64,000 nucleotides of DNA. Source: Mesorhabditis belari (taxonomy: Eukaryota > Nematoda > Chromadorea > Rhabditida > Rhabditidae). Below the pieces are notes generated by a model. That model had not been told where the DNA came from and made no database searches. It saw nothing but the letters and a program-made list of their open reading frames with translations. Shown here piece after piece: positions 1 through 11,262 of the stretch. The stretch's first letter is position 1; each line of letters begins with the position of its first letter. A program made the position numbers and the translations under genes. Where the stretch lies: contig CAUEEP010000737.1 in assembly GCA_958450365.1 (NCBI GenBank), positions 663,501 through 727,500 on the forward strand, written 5' to 3'.

Positions 1-400
1 TGAAACGTATTTTGTAAGTTGCATTCAAGTACATTCAAGAATTCTTCTCAAAGACTTCACTAGTCAAGTAAAAGCTGCCGCAAAGCCGTCACTAGACTTG
101 ACTTTTAGAATTGCTTTGAATTATGCTTTGAATTTAGGTTAAATTAAAGCTTTGCTTGAAGAAATGTTGCGATTTGCATTGAAAGAATGACGAGTTTTTT
201 AGTTAGAGATTTAATTGATGCTTTATAAAGTCTAAAAGTACTTAAAAAGATAAAAAATGATGAGCGATTGCTGTTCTGACTCAAAAACTCATTTCATTGA
301 ACTTTTCTCCGATTCACAAAATCTTTTTGTAAACTTTTCAGAAAAGAAATTGCTTTATTGATAGCAATTTGGTTATTAAAACTGTTAAAAATAATAATTA

Positions 401-590
401 GAATGAAATTAATGAATTTTTTTTGTCTAAAACAAAAATATTGATTAAAATGAAATTTTTGTCTAACAATAATGACTAGAATCAAATTTCTCGTCTAACA
501 ATAATGGCCAGAATCAAATTTTTGTCTAGAAAAAATGATTAGAATGAAATTTTTGTTTAACAATAATGGCTAGAATCAAATTTTTGTCTA
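401..590. repeat. degenerate tandem repeat, unit about 40 bp
   Basis: Imperfect copies built on AATCAAATTTTTGTCTA and ACAATAATGGCTAGAAT follow each other. No coding potential is seen. The rest of 1-600 is AT-rich and holds nothing I recognise. Confidence 0.6.
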
Positions 591-599
591 AAAACTCAA

Positions 600-1152
600 C
601 AGTAATCCAAAATACGACGTGATCAAGCTATTTTAGGCCAAAAATTGGAAAAACGTCTAATAAAATGCTTTCAGATGTTTTCGCGATGAGGATCGTGACT
701 GGAATCGTTGTCTGATGCGATGTGTGCCGATTGGAGTGTAGAACAAAAAAAAATGCTGAAGTGTTTGAAAGTCTCTACAAAACCCTATTCAATTTGCTTT
801 TTGCTTCATGCTACAGAATCTTTTTGTTAGAATTTCTGAATCTTCTGAATCTTCAGAGTCTTCTAGAGTCTTCAGAGTCTTCAGAGTTCTTCTGAATCTT
901 CAGAGTCTTCAGAATCTTCAGAATCTTCTGAATCTTCTGAATCTTCAAATCTTCTGAATCTTCTGAATCTTTTGCCCTTAAATACAGTGGGGCTGAAGCT
1001 TGAAGTCGAAATGAGCTTGAAGTCCGTTGAAATTTTCTGTCATTGAAATCTTTTTGTTCAAATGGTTTTACTGTATCTAAGGGCACAACAAAAAGATTCA
1101 GAAGTTAAAGAAAAAAAAGAAATACTTGATCACGTCGTATTTTGGATTACTG
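600..1152. mobile_element. non-autonomous inverted-repeat element, TIR CAGTAATCCAAAATACGACG
   Basis: The sequence starting CAGTAATCCAAAATACGACG at 600 is repeated inverted and essentially perfectly at 1125-1152, giving about 28-bp terminal inverted repeats around 0.5 kb of non-coding DNA. A related partial end (CAGTAATACGACGTGATC) lies at about 9643. No transposase is present, so this is MITE-like; the family is unassigned. Confidence 0.65.
838..975. repeat. minisatellite, unit TCTTCTGAA / TCTTCAGAG
   Basis: About fifteen 9-bp units such as GAATCTTCT and CAGAGTCTT are in tandem inside the inverted-repeat element. Open frames across it are by-products of the 9-bp period. Confidence 0.85.
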
Positions 1153-2075
1153 TAGAGTTTTCTGAAAAAATTCATTTCAATTTTTTTTCTTTTTTTTTTT
1201 TTTTTTTTCTTTTTCTATTCAATATATCTGTATATAGATTTAAAAAAGTAAAAACTTTCAAAAAAAAAGCATCAAAAGAGATTTTCTTTTAATTTTAAAG
1301 TCGTCGAAATGAGCTTCAAGGCTTCGTTCAATTTTTCTGTCATTGAATTCTTTTTGTTTAAAATTTTATACCCATTTTCAAATGCCGATTTTTATTGCCG
1401 ATACAAATTTATTTCTTAAAGCTGAAAAGTCATAAATTTGAAGATTGCTAGAGAAAATTGAACTCGTTTGTCCAGCGAAATTGAACTATTGCCATTGTTG
1501 TTCCAAAAGGAATTGGCTCAAAGCTCAAAGAAGCAAAGAAAACCGGTTCAAAAGCGAAAACGAACAAAGAAAACGATGCTTTTAGATCCTTTAGATCTAA
1601 AAAACATATCTAAATATATAGAAAACTATATTTTATATCTAAACTATGAGATTTCACCTCTTTCTCTTCCAATTATTCTTCCCATCACTTTTGGAAAGAA
1701 TAATTGAAAGTTCCCCCCCCTCCTTTCCCCCAAAAATTCTTTCCAATCACTTTTTGCCGGTCTTTTCCACGGAATCGACTACAATAAGCCTCATCAAATG
1801 GGGTGGGTTTGAAAAATTTGAAGGAAGGGAAGATATTTTTCAATGCAAACTTAGATAATTCGAAATTTCAGAGAAAAGAACTCTGATTTGTCGGCAAGAT
1901 GAATGCAAATTATCGATAAAAGGATGGAGAAGCGAAGGGAAACGACTTGCGAAGAGAGGATTGAGAAAAGTCTACCAGGTTTAAAATTTAATTTAAAAGA
2001 ATCTTTGGTCTCATATGGGGGGTACCAATCCAAACAGGACTTCGGACTGGGGCGGTATATTTGCTCTAGAGCAAG
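1153..2075. other. intergenic, no gene recognised
   Basis: AT-rich sequence after a T-homopolymer at about 1180-1210. Short open frames show no domain, no splice structure and no consistent codon use. Confidence 0.5.
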
Positions 2076-2084
2076 TTAATCATT

Positions 2085-2165
2085 GACCGTCAGCGTGACT
2101 CGAACCCGGGGGCGGGAGGAAGCCGGCGTGGGAGCCGAGCGCGCAACCAATTGACCATAGAGTCA
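2085..2165 (-). pseudogene. tRNA-like sequence (degenerate)
   Basis: On the minus strand an A-box-like segment (TGGTCAATTGGTTGCGCGC) is followed by a GC-rich arm and an intact B box (GGGTTCGAGTC). The anticodon arm and acceptor pairing are not canonical, with a six-base loop at best, so I read it as a tRNA relic or tRNA-derived SINE head and not a working tRNA. Confidence 0.5.
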
Positions 2166-2312
2166 TGGGGGGGGCCCGCAAAAAACGGTATTTAATGGGA
2201 AGATAGGGTAATTTTAGATTAGAAATCACTAGATTCGCATATTGGATATGTTTAAAAAGGGGTTTTTCTGCTGTTTTGGGCTGTACTACAGTAGTTCTGG
2301 TCACGACTGGAC

Positions 2313-2425
2313 TTGGCTAGACTAGGCTACTATGTACTTGGCTAGACTAGGCTACTGTACTTGGCTAGACTAGGCTACTATACTTGGCTAGACTAGGCTA
2401 CTGTACTTGGCTGGACTAGGGTACC
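2313..2425. repeat. minisatellite, unit about 23 bp
   Basis: Tandem copies of CTTGGCTAGACTAGGCTACT(GTA). It degrades at the 3' end into GTACTG-rich sequence to about 2500. Confidence 0.85.
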
Positions 2426-2499
2426 AGGGCTGGATACTGTACAGGGGCTAGTGACTAGTACTGTTGTATGTACTGTACTGGTATCCTGTACTAGGTTAT

Positions 2500-3050
2500 T
2501 ACAATCCTAAAACTATTACCCAACTTATAGAAACCCCATTGATCCACGATTGTGAGATCTCATGTCCGGGTGCTGATCGAGATTCAGTTATCTCAAAAAC
2601 TCCATCGAACAATCACAAATGTATACGGTGAGTTTACCGATAAAGCTATTCACTTAACAAGAGATCATGTTTATTTTTTAAAAATCCATTTCTAAACACA
2701 AATAATTTGATAAAGAATAACCGTAATTTCATTAATTTAATTTCTCTAGATATTATTCTTATGACACTCTACAAATTGGAAACAAATGGTCGATTTGGCG
2801 ATCGGGCGTTTGCGCGAATCAGGTGAATTTGGAAAATTCACAAATGAAATTCAATACAAAACCGACAAGAGCAGGTCAACCATGGCACAAGCCATATACT
2901 GCCCGACGTAGAATTTTGCGCTGATTCCGAATCTATTTTCCGTTTCTGCTAAATAGCACTCTGTCAAAAGTTATAAGCCTGCAAATTTTTGTTTGCAATT
3001 TTAAAAATCATTTCTCGAGTTTAATTTATACGCAGATTTCCTAGAGGCTC
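2500..3050. other. intergenic, no gene recognised
   Basis: No open frame with recognisable protein similarity and no strong repeat seen. Confidence 0.4.
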
Positions 3051-3057
3051 TTGGAAG

Positions 3058-3355
3058 CAGTGGTAGTCGGTGGTAGCTGTGGTAGTCGCTGTGGTAGTCG
3101 GTGGTAGCTGTGGTAGTCGCTGTGGTAGTCGTTGGTATGCTGTGGTAGTCGGTGGTAGCTGTGGTAGTCGCTGTGGTAGTCGGTGGTAGCTGTGGTAGTC
3201 GCTGTGGTAGTCGGTGGTAGCTGTGGTAGTCGCTGTGGTAGTCGGTGGTAGCTGTGGTAGTCGCTGTGGTAGTCGGTGGTAGCTGTGGTAGTCGCTGTGG
3301 TAGTCCGTGTGATAGCTGTGGTAGTCCGTGGGGTAGTCCGTGTGGTAGTCGACTA
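3058..3355. repeat. minisatellite of GGTAGTCG(C/G)TGT / GGTAGCTGT units
   Basis: About 300 bp of a regular higher-order array: GTGGTAGTCGGTGGTAGCT then GTGGTAGTCGCT, near 30 bp per unit. Two overlapping minus-strand frames stay open only because of the period, giving Thr/Tyr/His/Asp-rich repeats. I do not call a protein. Confidence 0.9.
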
Positions 3356-3717
3356 AAATGCAAAGTAAACCGTCTAGAGTTCGGGTCCACAATTTAGCTT
3401 TTATTTGCTTTTTTGGAGGTAATTGATCTCCATTTTAAATACAAGTTTTTTTCAAAGTACTTCTCATACAAATGCTTCCTTTTAACTACGTCTACTACGT
3501 CTACGTAGTCGACTACGTAGGTACTACATCGATTTGAGGCGGAGCGCTTTTTTCTTCTTCACTTTTTCTTCTTCACTTTTTCTTCGCAAACCACTTTTCT
3601 GGAGTAGTTTTATGTGTAGATTTCGAAAAACATAACGAGAGTGTGGGAAAATGTGTTTGAAGTTGAGTTTTGGGGCTTCAAAGTGTCACTGGCCTTTGGT
3701 CATCACACCCGGTTGAC

Positions 3718-3867
3718 TAGAGCGTGTCCCTCTCAAGTAATAGTGCAAAATAAGAAACGACTCCGTTTTCGATTTCATGGATAATGAGCAAGAACGCTTC
3801 TGATCCACGTTTTAGAAAACGAGATCGTTTCCTATTTTGCGCTATTACTTGAGAGGGACACACTCTA
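3718..3867. mobile_element. short MITE with about 40-bp TIRs
   Basis: TAGAGCGTGTCCCTCTCAAG at 3718 recurs inverted (as CTTGAGAGGGACACACTCTA) ending at 3867. The inner arms (TAATAGTGCAAAATAAGAAA) also pair. Total is about 150 bp with a short loop and no coding capacity. Confidence 0.75.
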
Positions 3868-4056
3868 CGGTTGACATTTCCCTTGTGAGAACAATGTGTT
3901 CTGACTTGTCTTGTCTCTTAATTTTTCTTAGAATCGTATGATCCAATCAAATTCTCCTTTATACAATATCATTTTCACAGACTTATTTTTATTTAGACGA
4001 TCACCCTCGAAGTTCACTGTGGATTTCCCGAAAAGGTGCCGGCTAGGCTCTCAAAT

Positions 4057-4135
4057 TGATTGGATTTATTGGATTTATTGGATTTATTGGATTTATTGGA
4101 TTGATTGGATTGATTGGATTTATTGAATTGATTGA
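4057..4135. repeat. minisatellite, unit ATTGGATTT
   Basis: Nine-bp tandem repeat, about eight copies, giving Ile-Gly-Phe type repeats in open frames that I regard as spurious. Confidence 0.85.
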
Positions 4136-4490
4136 ATCTCGAAATATTATCTATTCTATATTATTAAAAATGTTTTCTAATAAATTATCAACTTGTTTGA
4201 TACGTAAAAAAATCACAAAAATAGATTCTCAGCTTTTCGGGAAACACTTTTTCCGGAAAGAAAAGTGAAAATTTGGGTTATCCTGGCTCTCACTTTTCCT
4301 TTCGTTTTTCGATCTTTTTTCATAATCTTTCAATTATCTCAAAAACGTAAATTCTTCTATAATATCTAAATTTATATTTTAAATATTTAATCAAAGCTAA
4401 TCAATTACTTTTTAATCGTTCAGCTTTGACAAAAATCTTTGACCTACTAAATATTAAAGATTTATAAATCAGCTTTAATTATTAAAACGA

Positions 4491-5880
4491 ATGCTGCATA
4501 TTCTTGTTATATTGTTATTGTTGTCTTGTGGGAATTGTTGTTTTCGAACAATGTCAGCTGAGAAAGTGATCGAAGCGCTGAGGAAAGGTAAAGAAAATTA
4601 TGAAAAGAGAGATCAAAAATCTTTGAGGATCTATTAGGGTGGTGCAAAAGAAACTGCCGATGCGTATCAGCTCTCATTTATCAGAAACGAGCGATGCTAA
4701 CGGCATTCTTTTTTTTTATTTTTTGTTCGCATATTTGTTTGCTATTTATTTCGACATTTTTGAATTTTTTGGTTGTTGTTTATTTTATTTAAAAATGCTT
4801 ATATTTTTTATTTAGATCATGTTAGCATCGCTCGTTTCTGATAAATGAGAGCTGATACCCATCGGCAGTTTCTTTTGCACCAGTTTGTGCTACGAGCAGC
4901 ACAACTGTTTAACTTCAAAATTGGAAAGTCTGCTGCCGAATCGCATCGTTCTCTCTGTGCTGCTTCCGGAGATGGCAGTTTGTCTCTCAGGCAGTGTCAG
5001 ACTTGGTTTCAACGATTCCGAGAGGGAGACGAGACTTTGGAAGATTACGAGCACGGTTCCAATACGGTTCTTTTTTGGATCTAATACCGTTCCAATACGG
5101 TTCCAATACGGATTACGAGCACGGTTCCAATACGGTTCCAATTCGGTTCTTTTTTGGATATAATACGGTTCCAATACGGTTCCAATATGGTTCCAATACA
5201 GAAGTCGTGAACGAAGCCAAGCTGAGGGACGTTATTCAGGCCGATCCATGCCAATCCATGCCAATCTGCTCGAGATCTTGCGAAAATATTCCATTGTGAT
5301 CATGTCACCATCGAACGCCATCTTTTTTTTTAATTTACCGTCAAATCGGCAGTTTCTTTTGCACCACCCTAATAGCTCCAGCTTTGGTATAAATTGATAA
5401 ATTACAATACATATTTAAAGATATTAAAATAGCTTGCCAAGAAGAGAAACTTGAATTTTAAATTATATCTTTTTTATTTTAGATCCCTCCTCCACTCAAA
5501 TCAACAAATCAAAATCTCAGTCATTCAAAACACTTTCGAGAAGGCACGAAGAAGAAGATTTTGAATCAGTTGAGGATTTTGAATGGGATTTGACATCGAA
5601 AGAGATTGATGAGCTGCTGAAAGATGAGCATTCATTGGGTAAGAGATCGGCAAGTTGATCATTGTTTCATTTGAAAGTAAAACTGAGTAGTTTGACCCCT
5701 TGAACCAAATCCTAACTTACAACCTTATCACTGAGTGCACATAAGAAAAGTTGAGAGTCATTCCCAAGTTGAGAGCCAAGTTATTTACAGTATCTTAGAA
5801 ATCATCATAGAAATCAAAATATATCATTGAAAGTATCGTAATCCGTCTTTCAGAAACGACAACAAAGCCAAAAGCTCTAG

Positions 5881-5911
<31 letters not shown>

Positions 5912-6847
5912 TCTAGCCAAAGTTGAAATCAGTGAGATTCACGATATGGAAAGTTTCAAGAAGCATTTTGACAGTAAGATAATTAAGTTTTACTTTTAAT
6001 TTACTATATTTAGATAATTAAGTACTAGTTGAATTAGCTAAATACTTATTTATAGCTTATTATATATTTAGTTTCTTATTATATATTTAATTCTAGTCAT
6101 GTGAGGGATTCCAATCCGAATCTAATTCCATCATCGTTTTCTCAGCCATTTCTTGACCGATTGCTCTAAAATTTTGTCTACAAGCTGAAAATATCAATTT
6201 CTATCTGTAGACAAGATTTCAGATCAATCGGCCAAGCATCGGCCAAGCAGCAGCCAAGAAAACGAAGGATGGAATTAGGTTCGGATTGGAATTTTCCTAT
6301 GTCTTGTACATTCTAGATAAATAGCTACCATAAATACTGTAATAGTACTCCACCCCCATAATGACGGTGCGGAGCGTTGCGTAGTCTAGCTTTGAACGAG
6401 TTTTTCTCGACACTGGTTTATGCTACAATGCTCGTTTAAATATCAAAAAATAGCCCTGAATTTCAGCTATTTTTTGATACCAAAGATGCATTTTTTGAAA
6501 GTACGGGCGCTTTGAAAAAAAATGAAATACTAAAAAACTTTTGCGACTACGCGACTGTACGATGGCGGTGGGGGTACTATTACAGTATTTACGGTAGTTA
6601 ATTCTAGCTTTTTTCAGAGATGCCTACTTGGGAAACGGAACGCGCGGGATATGCTAAACCAGTCGAAGAAAGTATAAATAACATTTATGGATCAAAAATT
6701 GATTGTAAAGCTTTAGGTAACAATTGTCCACTCCTTCCACTTACTTTATTATGTCCAAATGAAACGAAATGTGCTGGTGGACGACCAGAGAATATGGATA
6801 TGGAGGCACAGGATGTATTGTGCGTTTATTTCTCCGCTTTCCTTTAA
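4491..6847 (+). CDS. small secreted protein, function unrecognised (4 exons, 200 aa)
   Basis: Exons 4491-4587, 5483-5638, 5854-5973 and 6618-6847 join in phase, with GT..AG at every intron, into a 200-residue product. It starts with a hydrophobic signal peptide (MLHILVILLLLSCGNCC). The middle is acidic (EEEDFESVEDFEWDL), and exon 3 carries an Arg-Ala repeat from tandem AGAGCC hexamers. The C-terminal region has several cysteines (DCKAL, NNCPL, LLCPNETKCAGG), which suggests disulphides in an exported protein. I do not recognise the family. Intron 1 hosts a mariner relic and intron 3 an inverted-repeat element, neither breaking the frame. The internal ATG after residue 17 is a possible alternative start, but it would lose the signal peptide. 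The last exon could have a further intron at GTAACAATTG; I read through because the frame stays open and Cys-rich. Confidence 0.6.
4634..5372 (+). mobile_element. degenerate mariner-family transposon relic
   Basis: The ends TTAGGGTGGTGCAAAAGAAA and its inverse at 5353-5372 match the well-known mariner inverted-repeat style (TTAGG..GGTGCAAAAG). They are flanked by TA on both sides (4632-4633, 5373-5374). Inside, about 4880-5060 encodes the mariner N-terminal helix-turn-helix region (KIGKSAAESHRSL, then LRQCQTWFQRFREGDETLED). A second helix-turn-helix piece follows (VVNEAKLRDVIQADP). The catalytic domain is absent. The left end is also duplicated inverted at about 4818-4882, making a foldback. 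It lies in intron 1 of the secreted-protein gene. Confidence 0.85.
5045..5205. repeat. minisatellite, unit ACGGTTCCAAT, inside the mariner relic
   Basis: Copies of CGGTTCCAATA, interspersed with TTCTTTTTTGGAT, interrupt the transposase between its two helix-turn-helix segments. The same unit recurs at 48,960-49,095 within an eor-1 intron. Confidence 0.8.
6326..6597. mobile_element. MITE family A, copy 1
   Basis: Inverted ends CCRTAAATACTGTAATAGTA.. and ..TACTATTACAGTATTTACGG, flanked by TA. The internal sequence (GGTGCGGAGCGTTGCGTAGT, then AAAAAATAGCCCTGAATTTC) is shared with copies at 26,316, 33,641 and 41,505. This copy sits in intron 3 of the secreted-protein gene. Confidence 0.85.
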
Positions 6848-6962
6848 ACACACTTTTTCTAGTGCATTGAATTCTTGGTTTTTTTTTCACAAGATAAATG
6901 AAGAAACTAGAGATTTAAGTGTACTAGAAGGGGTGTGTTTCGAGCACAAAGAACACGACTAG

Positions 6963-7200
6963 GGTACAGCACTGGACAATGAAATATGATATTTGAAAAA
7001 CGATCGTCACTTTCGCGCGTCTGTAACTCCCTTGTCTTTGAGTTTAAACTATTAGTGTTATACATTTTCTGAAAGCTCTTTTCAAGGGCTACACAATGGT
7101 AATATTAATATTTAGAAATACGGTAAAGAAAAGGGAGTTACAGACGTGCGAAAGTGACGATCTTTTTTCAAATATGGATATTTCATTGTCCAGTAGTGTA
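6963..7200. mobile_element. MITE with long TIRs, TA-flanked
   Basis: Left arm CAGCACTGGACAATGAAATA, then CGATCGTCACTTTCGC. The right arm carries the inverse (GCGAAAGTGACGATC, then TATTTCATTGTCCAGTAGTG) and ends at TA. It looks like a Tc1/mariner-type non-autonomous element. Confidence 0.75.
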
Positions 7201-7518
7201 TCTTTTTGCTTAAAAAAGAGTAAGCGCATCTCTTTCTAGTGCAGAATTGAAATTCAGTGCACCGGGAGGGATGTGTTTTTTGCAATTTTTCGGCTCAAAA
7301 TACATCAAACTAGTCAAAATTGATGCCTAAAAGTTGAATTTTTCAGTTGTGAACGCGTTTTTCAAAATATGAGCACTTATGTTTTGAATGATTCAATGAA
7401 TTCACGAAAAATTGATCGCTTACGATGTAAACACGGATTTTGGTGGATCATTGAAAATGCCGAGAAGAGAAATTCGTTCACGAGACTTGAAGAAAGACAA
7501 ACGATTACTTGTGTGTGA

Positions 7519-7650
7519 TTGTTTGATAAACGATTGACAAACGATTGACAAACAATTGACAAACGATTGATAAACGATTGACAAACGATTGACAAACGAC
7601 AAACGATTGACAAACGATTGACAAACGATTGACAAACGATTACTTGTGTG
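7519..7650. repeat. minisatellite, unit GATTGACAAAC
   Basis: About eleven 11-bp units, bracketed by two copies of ACGATTACTTGTGTGT. That suggests replication-slippage expansion between short direct repeats. Confidence 0.9.
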
Positions 7651-7970
7651 TACTCAAAATTGCTTTTCTTTTGTTTTGCTAATGATGATTTATTGTTCTA
7701 AACTTTGAAAAGTCTTTGAAGCTCTTTGAAGCTCTTTCAAACTCTTTCAAGATCCATCTTCATACTCAAAAAGATGAGAGTTATCTCTGTAGAAAATAGC
7801 CGGATTTCTCGGGAAACCACAACGAATCGTGAATGAGACTGACGTGGAGAGACAAGGCTCGGATCTCCACAAAAACCTGAATCACTTGTAACATTGTTTA
7901 AATTGAATAGAATTGAAGTTTTTAAAGTCTGAACAATCTAATAACTACTATATCAAAGAGTAGTCTGTAA

Positions 7971-8450
7971 GGGCTTTTTCTCAGCCCTGTTTTGATCAAT
8001 AAAGCTAAAACTATTTTAGAAAACCTTAGAATATAATATAGTTATGTCATTTAAGATAAAAAATTAAAAGTCGAGATTGAGTGGCAGTATGGGGAGTCGA
8101 ACCCGGGTAGTGTGGGTTGTAGACAAGAGCTTTGCGAGTGCGCCACGGCGACAGATACGAAGGATCCCGAAAAACCCGCTGTTAAGAACTACGGCACTAC
8201 GGGAGGTTGAACTACTTGAGCCCGGGTGGTGTGAGCGGGGTTAAGGACAGGTTTTTCCGGACAGCTTTCTGGTCGCGTTGGCGCAGTTGGAGTGCTCTTG
8301 TCTACAACTCAGACAACCCGGGTCCGCTCCCCCACTAGTGCCACTCAATCTCAATTTTTAATTTTTTATCTTAAATGATATAACTATATTGTATTCTAGG
8401 GTTTCTTAAAGTATTTTAGCTTTATTGATCAAAACAGGGCTAGAAAAACC
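7971..8450. repeat. large inverted repeat carrying two tRNA-like copies head to head
   Basis: The left arm (CTGTTTTGATCAATAAAGCT .. AAGATAAAAAATTAAAAGTC .. GAGATTGAGTGGCA) pairs with the right arm (TGCCACTCAATCTC .. TTATCTTAAATGAT .. AGCTTTATTGATCAAAACAG). Each arm also carries a tRNA-like segment: minus strand at about 8085-8150 with B box GGGTTCGACTC, plus strand at about 8275-8345 with GGCGCAGTTGGAGTGC and GGGTCCGCTCC. Neither folds as a clean tRNA to my eye, so I treat them as a duplicated tRNA-derived element. Confidence 0.65.
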
Positions 8451-9954
8451 CGGTCTTTGGTCGTTTTTAAATTTTAAATGATAACTATATTAGTTTTACG
8501 AGTTTTTAAAGAATTTCTGTTTTTTTGGCTCAAAGACGGCTGAGAAACAGAGAGAGGGACGGAGAGACAATGCTCTTTTATATTGTCGATCTTTTATATG
8601 TTCCTTTCCAGCGAATTTCCACTCACCAATCCTCCCATCGTCGCTCCAAATTGTAGCTATAGTAGATATTGCATTTGTGATTCCAGCTGAAATTTTGAAA
8701 TAAGATTTTGATGTTTTTGGATAACCTTGGAATCTTTGCCAAAACAGTGGCCTCGTCACCCTCCTCACATCCGATTCGACAGTAGACTCGAGTCACATTT
8801 TCTGTGAAATTTAGGCAACAGTCTCAACTCTAATCTCTTTTTTCTTTCAATTTAGCTATTGTTTAAGTGATTGGATTTAGAATCTCAGAATTTTGAATTT
8901 CTTAGAATTTTTCTTATAAATAAAGCCAAAATTGAGAGAAATTGAGAGGAAATTGAGGGAAAATGGAGGAAAAAATTTGATTCAAAAAATTCAACCAAAC
9001 CAAAATTTGATTCGAAATTTCCAGTCTAAATCAAACCGATTTTTGATTCGGAAATTTCCGAGCCTAAACCAAACCGATTCGATTCGATAAAAAGCCGAAA
9101 ATTAGAAAATTAGATCTACTTTTTAATAAATTTCAAATTACCAATAATTGTTGCTATTTTTGAAAAACAACTATTCAATTATTCAATTATTCAATTGTTC
9201 AATTGTTGAGTTACTTGATCCGTTTCCTCGTGACACAACGGGTTCACTTCGCTTTCCCTTTTCGGTAGATGGAGGGCACAACGAGTGAGATTTGAGTGAT
9301 CATAGTGATCACATTGAAATGTTCGAACATCTGAACTTGTACTTTTGAGCTTAAAGCTTAAAATGGAAACGCACAGGAGCTCGTGGATTGATTTTTTTCT
9401 TAAGACGTCACTTATACAAGAGAAAAAGAATTCAAAGAATTCAGTGCATCGAAAAGAGTGCGCCATTTTTTTTTCCATTTAAATTCCTCATTTTTCTGCT
9501 GCATCAAAGAAAGAAGAAAGAGTCGAAAGAATGAAGAATTCAGTGCACCAGGAAAGGCTTGTTTTCAAGTACACAAAGTACAAAAGTACACAAAGAACAC
9601 AAAGTACGCAAAGTACAAAAGTACACAAAGAACTCACTCCAGTAATACGACGTGATCGGTGGTTTGGCCTTAAAGGAATCAAAACTGAATGCAAATAGAA
9701 TAAAAAGAAAGTGAAGGAACATTTTGTTATATGAAATTGGAGAAAGTCGAAAACAAATGGTGGAGATGAAAAAAAAGAATTGCATGTACTGAATCCTGTT
9801 CCACTCACTCTTTCCTTTTGTCCTCAAGGGCATTCAAAAGAACAAAAGAAATTGAGAATTGTGTAATGCTTTTGGTGTACTTTGAGCGCTAAAAACGCAA
9901 CTCTTTCTAGTGCACTGAATTCTTGATTTCTTTTCATATCCGCCTTACTATTCC

Positions 9955-10790
9955 CCAAAGGTCAAAGATTTTCGATAGGATTGAGATCCGTTGAGCGAAC
10001 TGGCCAGTCGACTGAGTTGATCTTCTTGAAGAGCATGAACGACTTGGTGAGACAACTGGCGTGAATCGGTGCGTTTTCCTGTTGGACGACGTATGGAGTC
10101 CAAGGATTTTGTTGCAAAAATGGCACCAAACAGTCGTCTAAGACGTCACAGTGATCTTGGCTATTCGTTCGATTCGAAATGAATTTCAAATCAACTTTAT
10201 CCTTGAGCGATAAACGCAGCCCATACCATGACATAGTCTCCGTAGTTTTGTGTGCCAAAAATCATCGGTTAACGTCTAAGATCCCTCCAATAATCCCCAT
10301 CAAAGTTAAACTTTTTCTCATCGCTGAAAATCAAAATAAATTGAAAACAAACGCACATCACATACCAGTGTAAAATCGTCGCGTAGCTTGGCGAAGTCCA
10401 ATCAGACATCAAAGCTGGTTGTTTTTTGAAGAGCTCTCGATTGATTTGTGAATTTTCTAACTGCTCGCCTCGTCTTGGAATTCTTGTAGTTCATCTTTGA
10501 CTTCGTTCATTGACTTTCCATGAATGTTGTTCACAATTCGACGTTTTGTTCGCGGAGTGAGCTTTGGTTTTGGGCCCATTTGAGGTCCTTAGCTTTGGCT
10601 TTGGCTTTGAGCTTTGGCTTTGAGCTTTGGCTTTGAGCTTTGGCTTTGGCTTTGAGCAGAAACGCCTTTATTCTTATCGTTAAATCGTTATCGTTAAATC
10701 CCAGCAAAAGCACGATGAATTTTCCGACCAATTTCCCGCATTGAATCACGATTTTTCAGCATTGTGTCGATCTTTCAGCATTGTGTCGAT
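9955..10790 (-). pseudogene. Tc3-like transposase relic
   Basis: Read on the minus strand, the DDE domain is clear though broken. SDEKKFNFDG followed by YWRDLR corresponds to the first catalytic Asp region of Tc3. VVQQENAPIHAS matches the conserved QQDNAPxH segment, where the second catalytic Asp is Glu here. NSVDWPVRSTDLNPIENL matches the DWPARSPDLNPIENL block with the third acidic residue. The region contains a stop after the YWRDLR block, frame changes, and a GCTTTGG-repeat insertion near the N-terminal helix-turn-helix. The order fits one ancient element lying antisense to the window. Confidence 0.85.
10591..10657. repeat. minisatellite, unit GCTTTGGCTTTGA
   Basis: About five tandem copies inserted into the N-terminal part of the Tc3-like relic. 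They give an Ala-Lys-rich stretch in the antisense frame. Confidence 0.8.
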
Positions 10791-10799
10791 CTTTTCATA

Positions 10800-11260
10800 A
10801 TCCATGAGTTAATTTGCTAGCGTCATCGTTTCTAAAATAAAGAATTTTTATTAAAATTAATAAAAATAAATAATATAACAAGAAACAATAAAGAAATTCA
10901 TAAAAAAAACGAATGATTAAGACTTGAAATGGTTCTTGAATTCTTATGTTTGAAATGTTTGAAATGAATGTTTTGAAAGAAAATTTTTGACGGCATACAG
11001 TAATCCTTTTTAGGTGTCTTTTAGGGTTTAAAAAAATGCTCTTTCTAATATAAAGTAAAATTTTGTTAATAACTCTTTTATTTTGTTAATAATTCTTCTT
11101 AAGCAGCATTTTTAGGGGATTACTCGCAAGATTTGAAACACATTTTATGTGTGCTTTTGATTAAGCTTACTATATCAGAAATTTTCTGATAGATTTACTC
11201 TATCTTGTTGCATTTAGCTTCTCATTTCGTTTTAGTGTGAAGAAAAGCACGGACCAGATG
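10800..11260. other. intergenic, no gene recognised
   Basis: AT-rich, with no open frame of interest and no clear repeat. Confidence 0.4.
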
Positions 11261-11262
11261 GC

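Noticed and set aside
3001..3392. Long minus-strand frames rich in Thr, Tyr, His, Asp
   Set aside because: They are translations of a GGTAGTCGGTGGTAGCTGT array; two overlapping frames are open at once and no splice or domain signal exists.
7519..7650. CRISPR-like array
   Set aside because: Contiguous 11-bp units without spacers in a eukaryotic genome.
8496..8768. 90-codon minus-strand frame
   Set aside because: Possible splice-like sites inside, but no partner exons and no similarity recognised.
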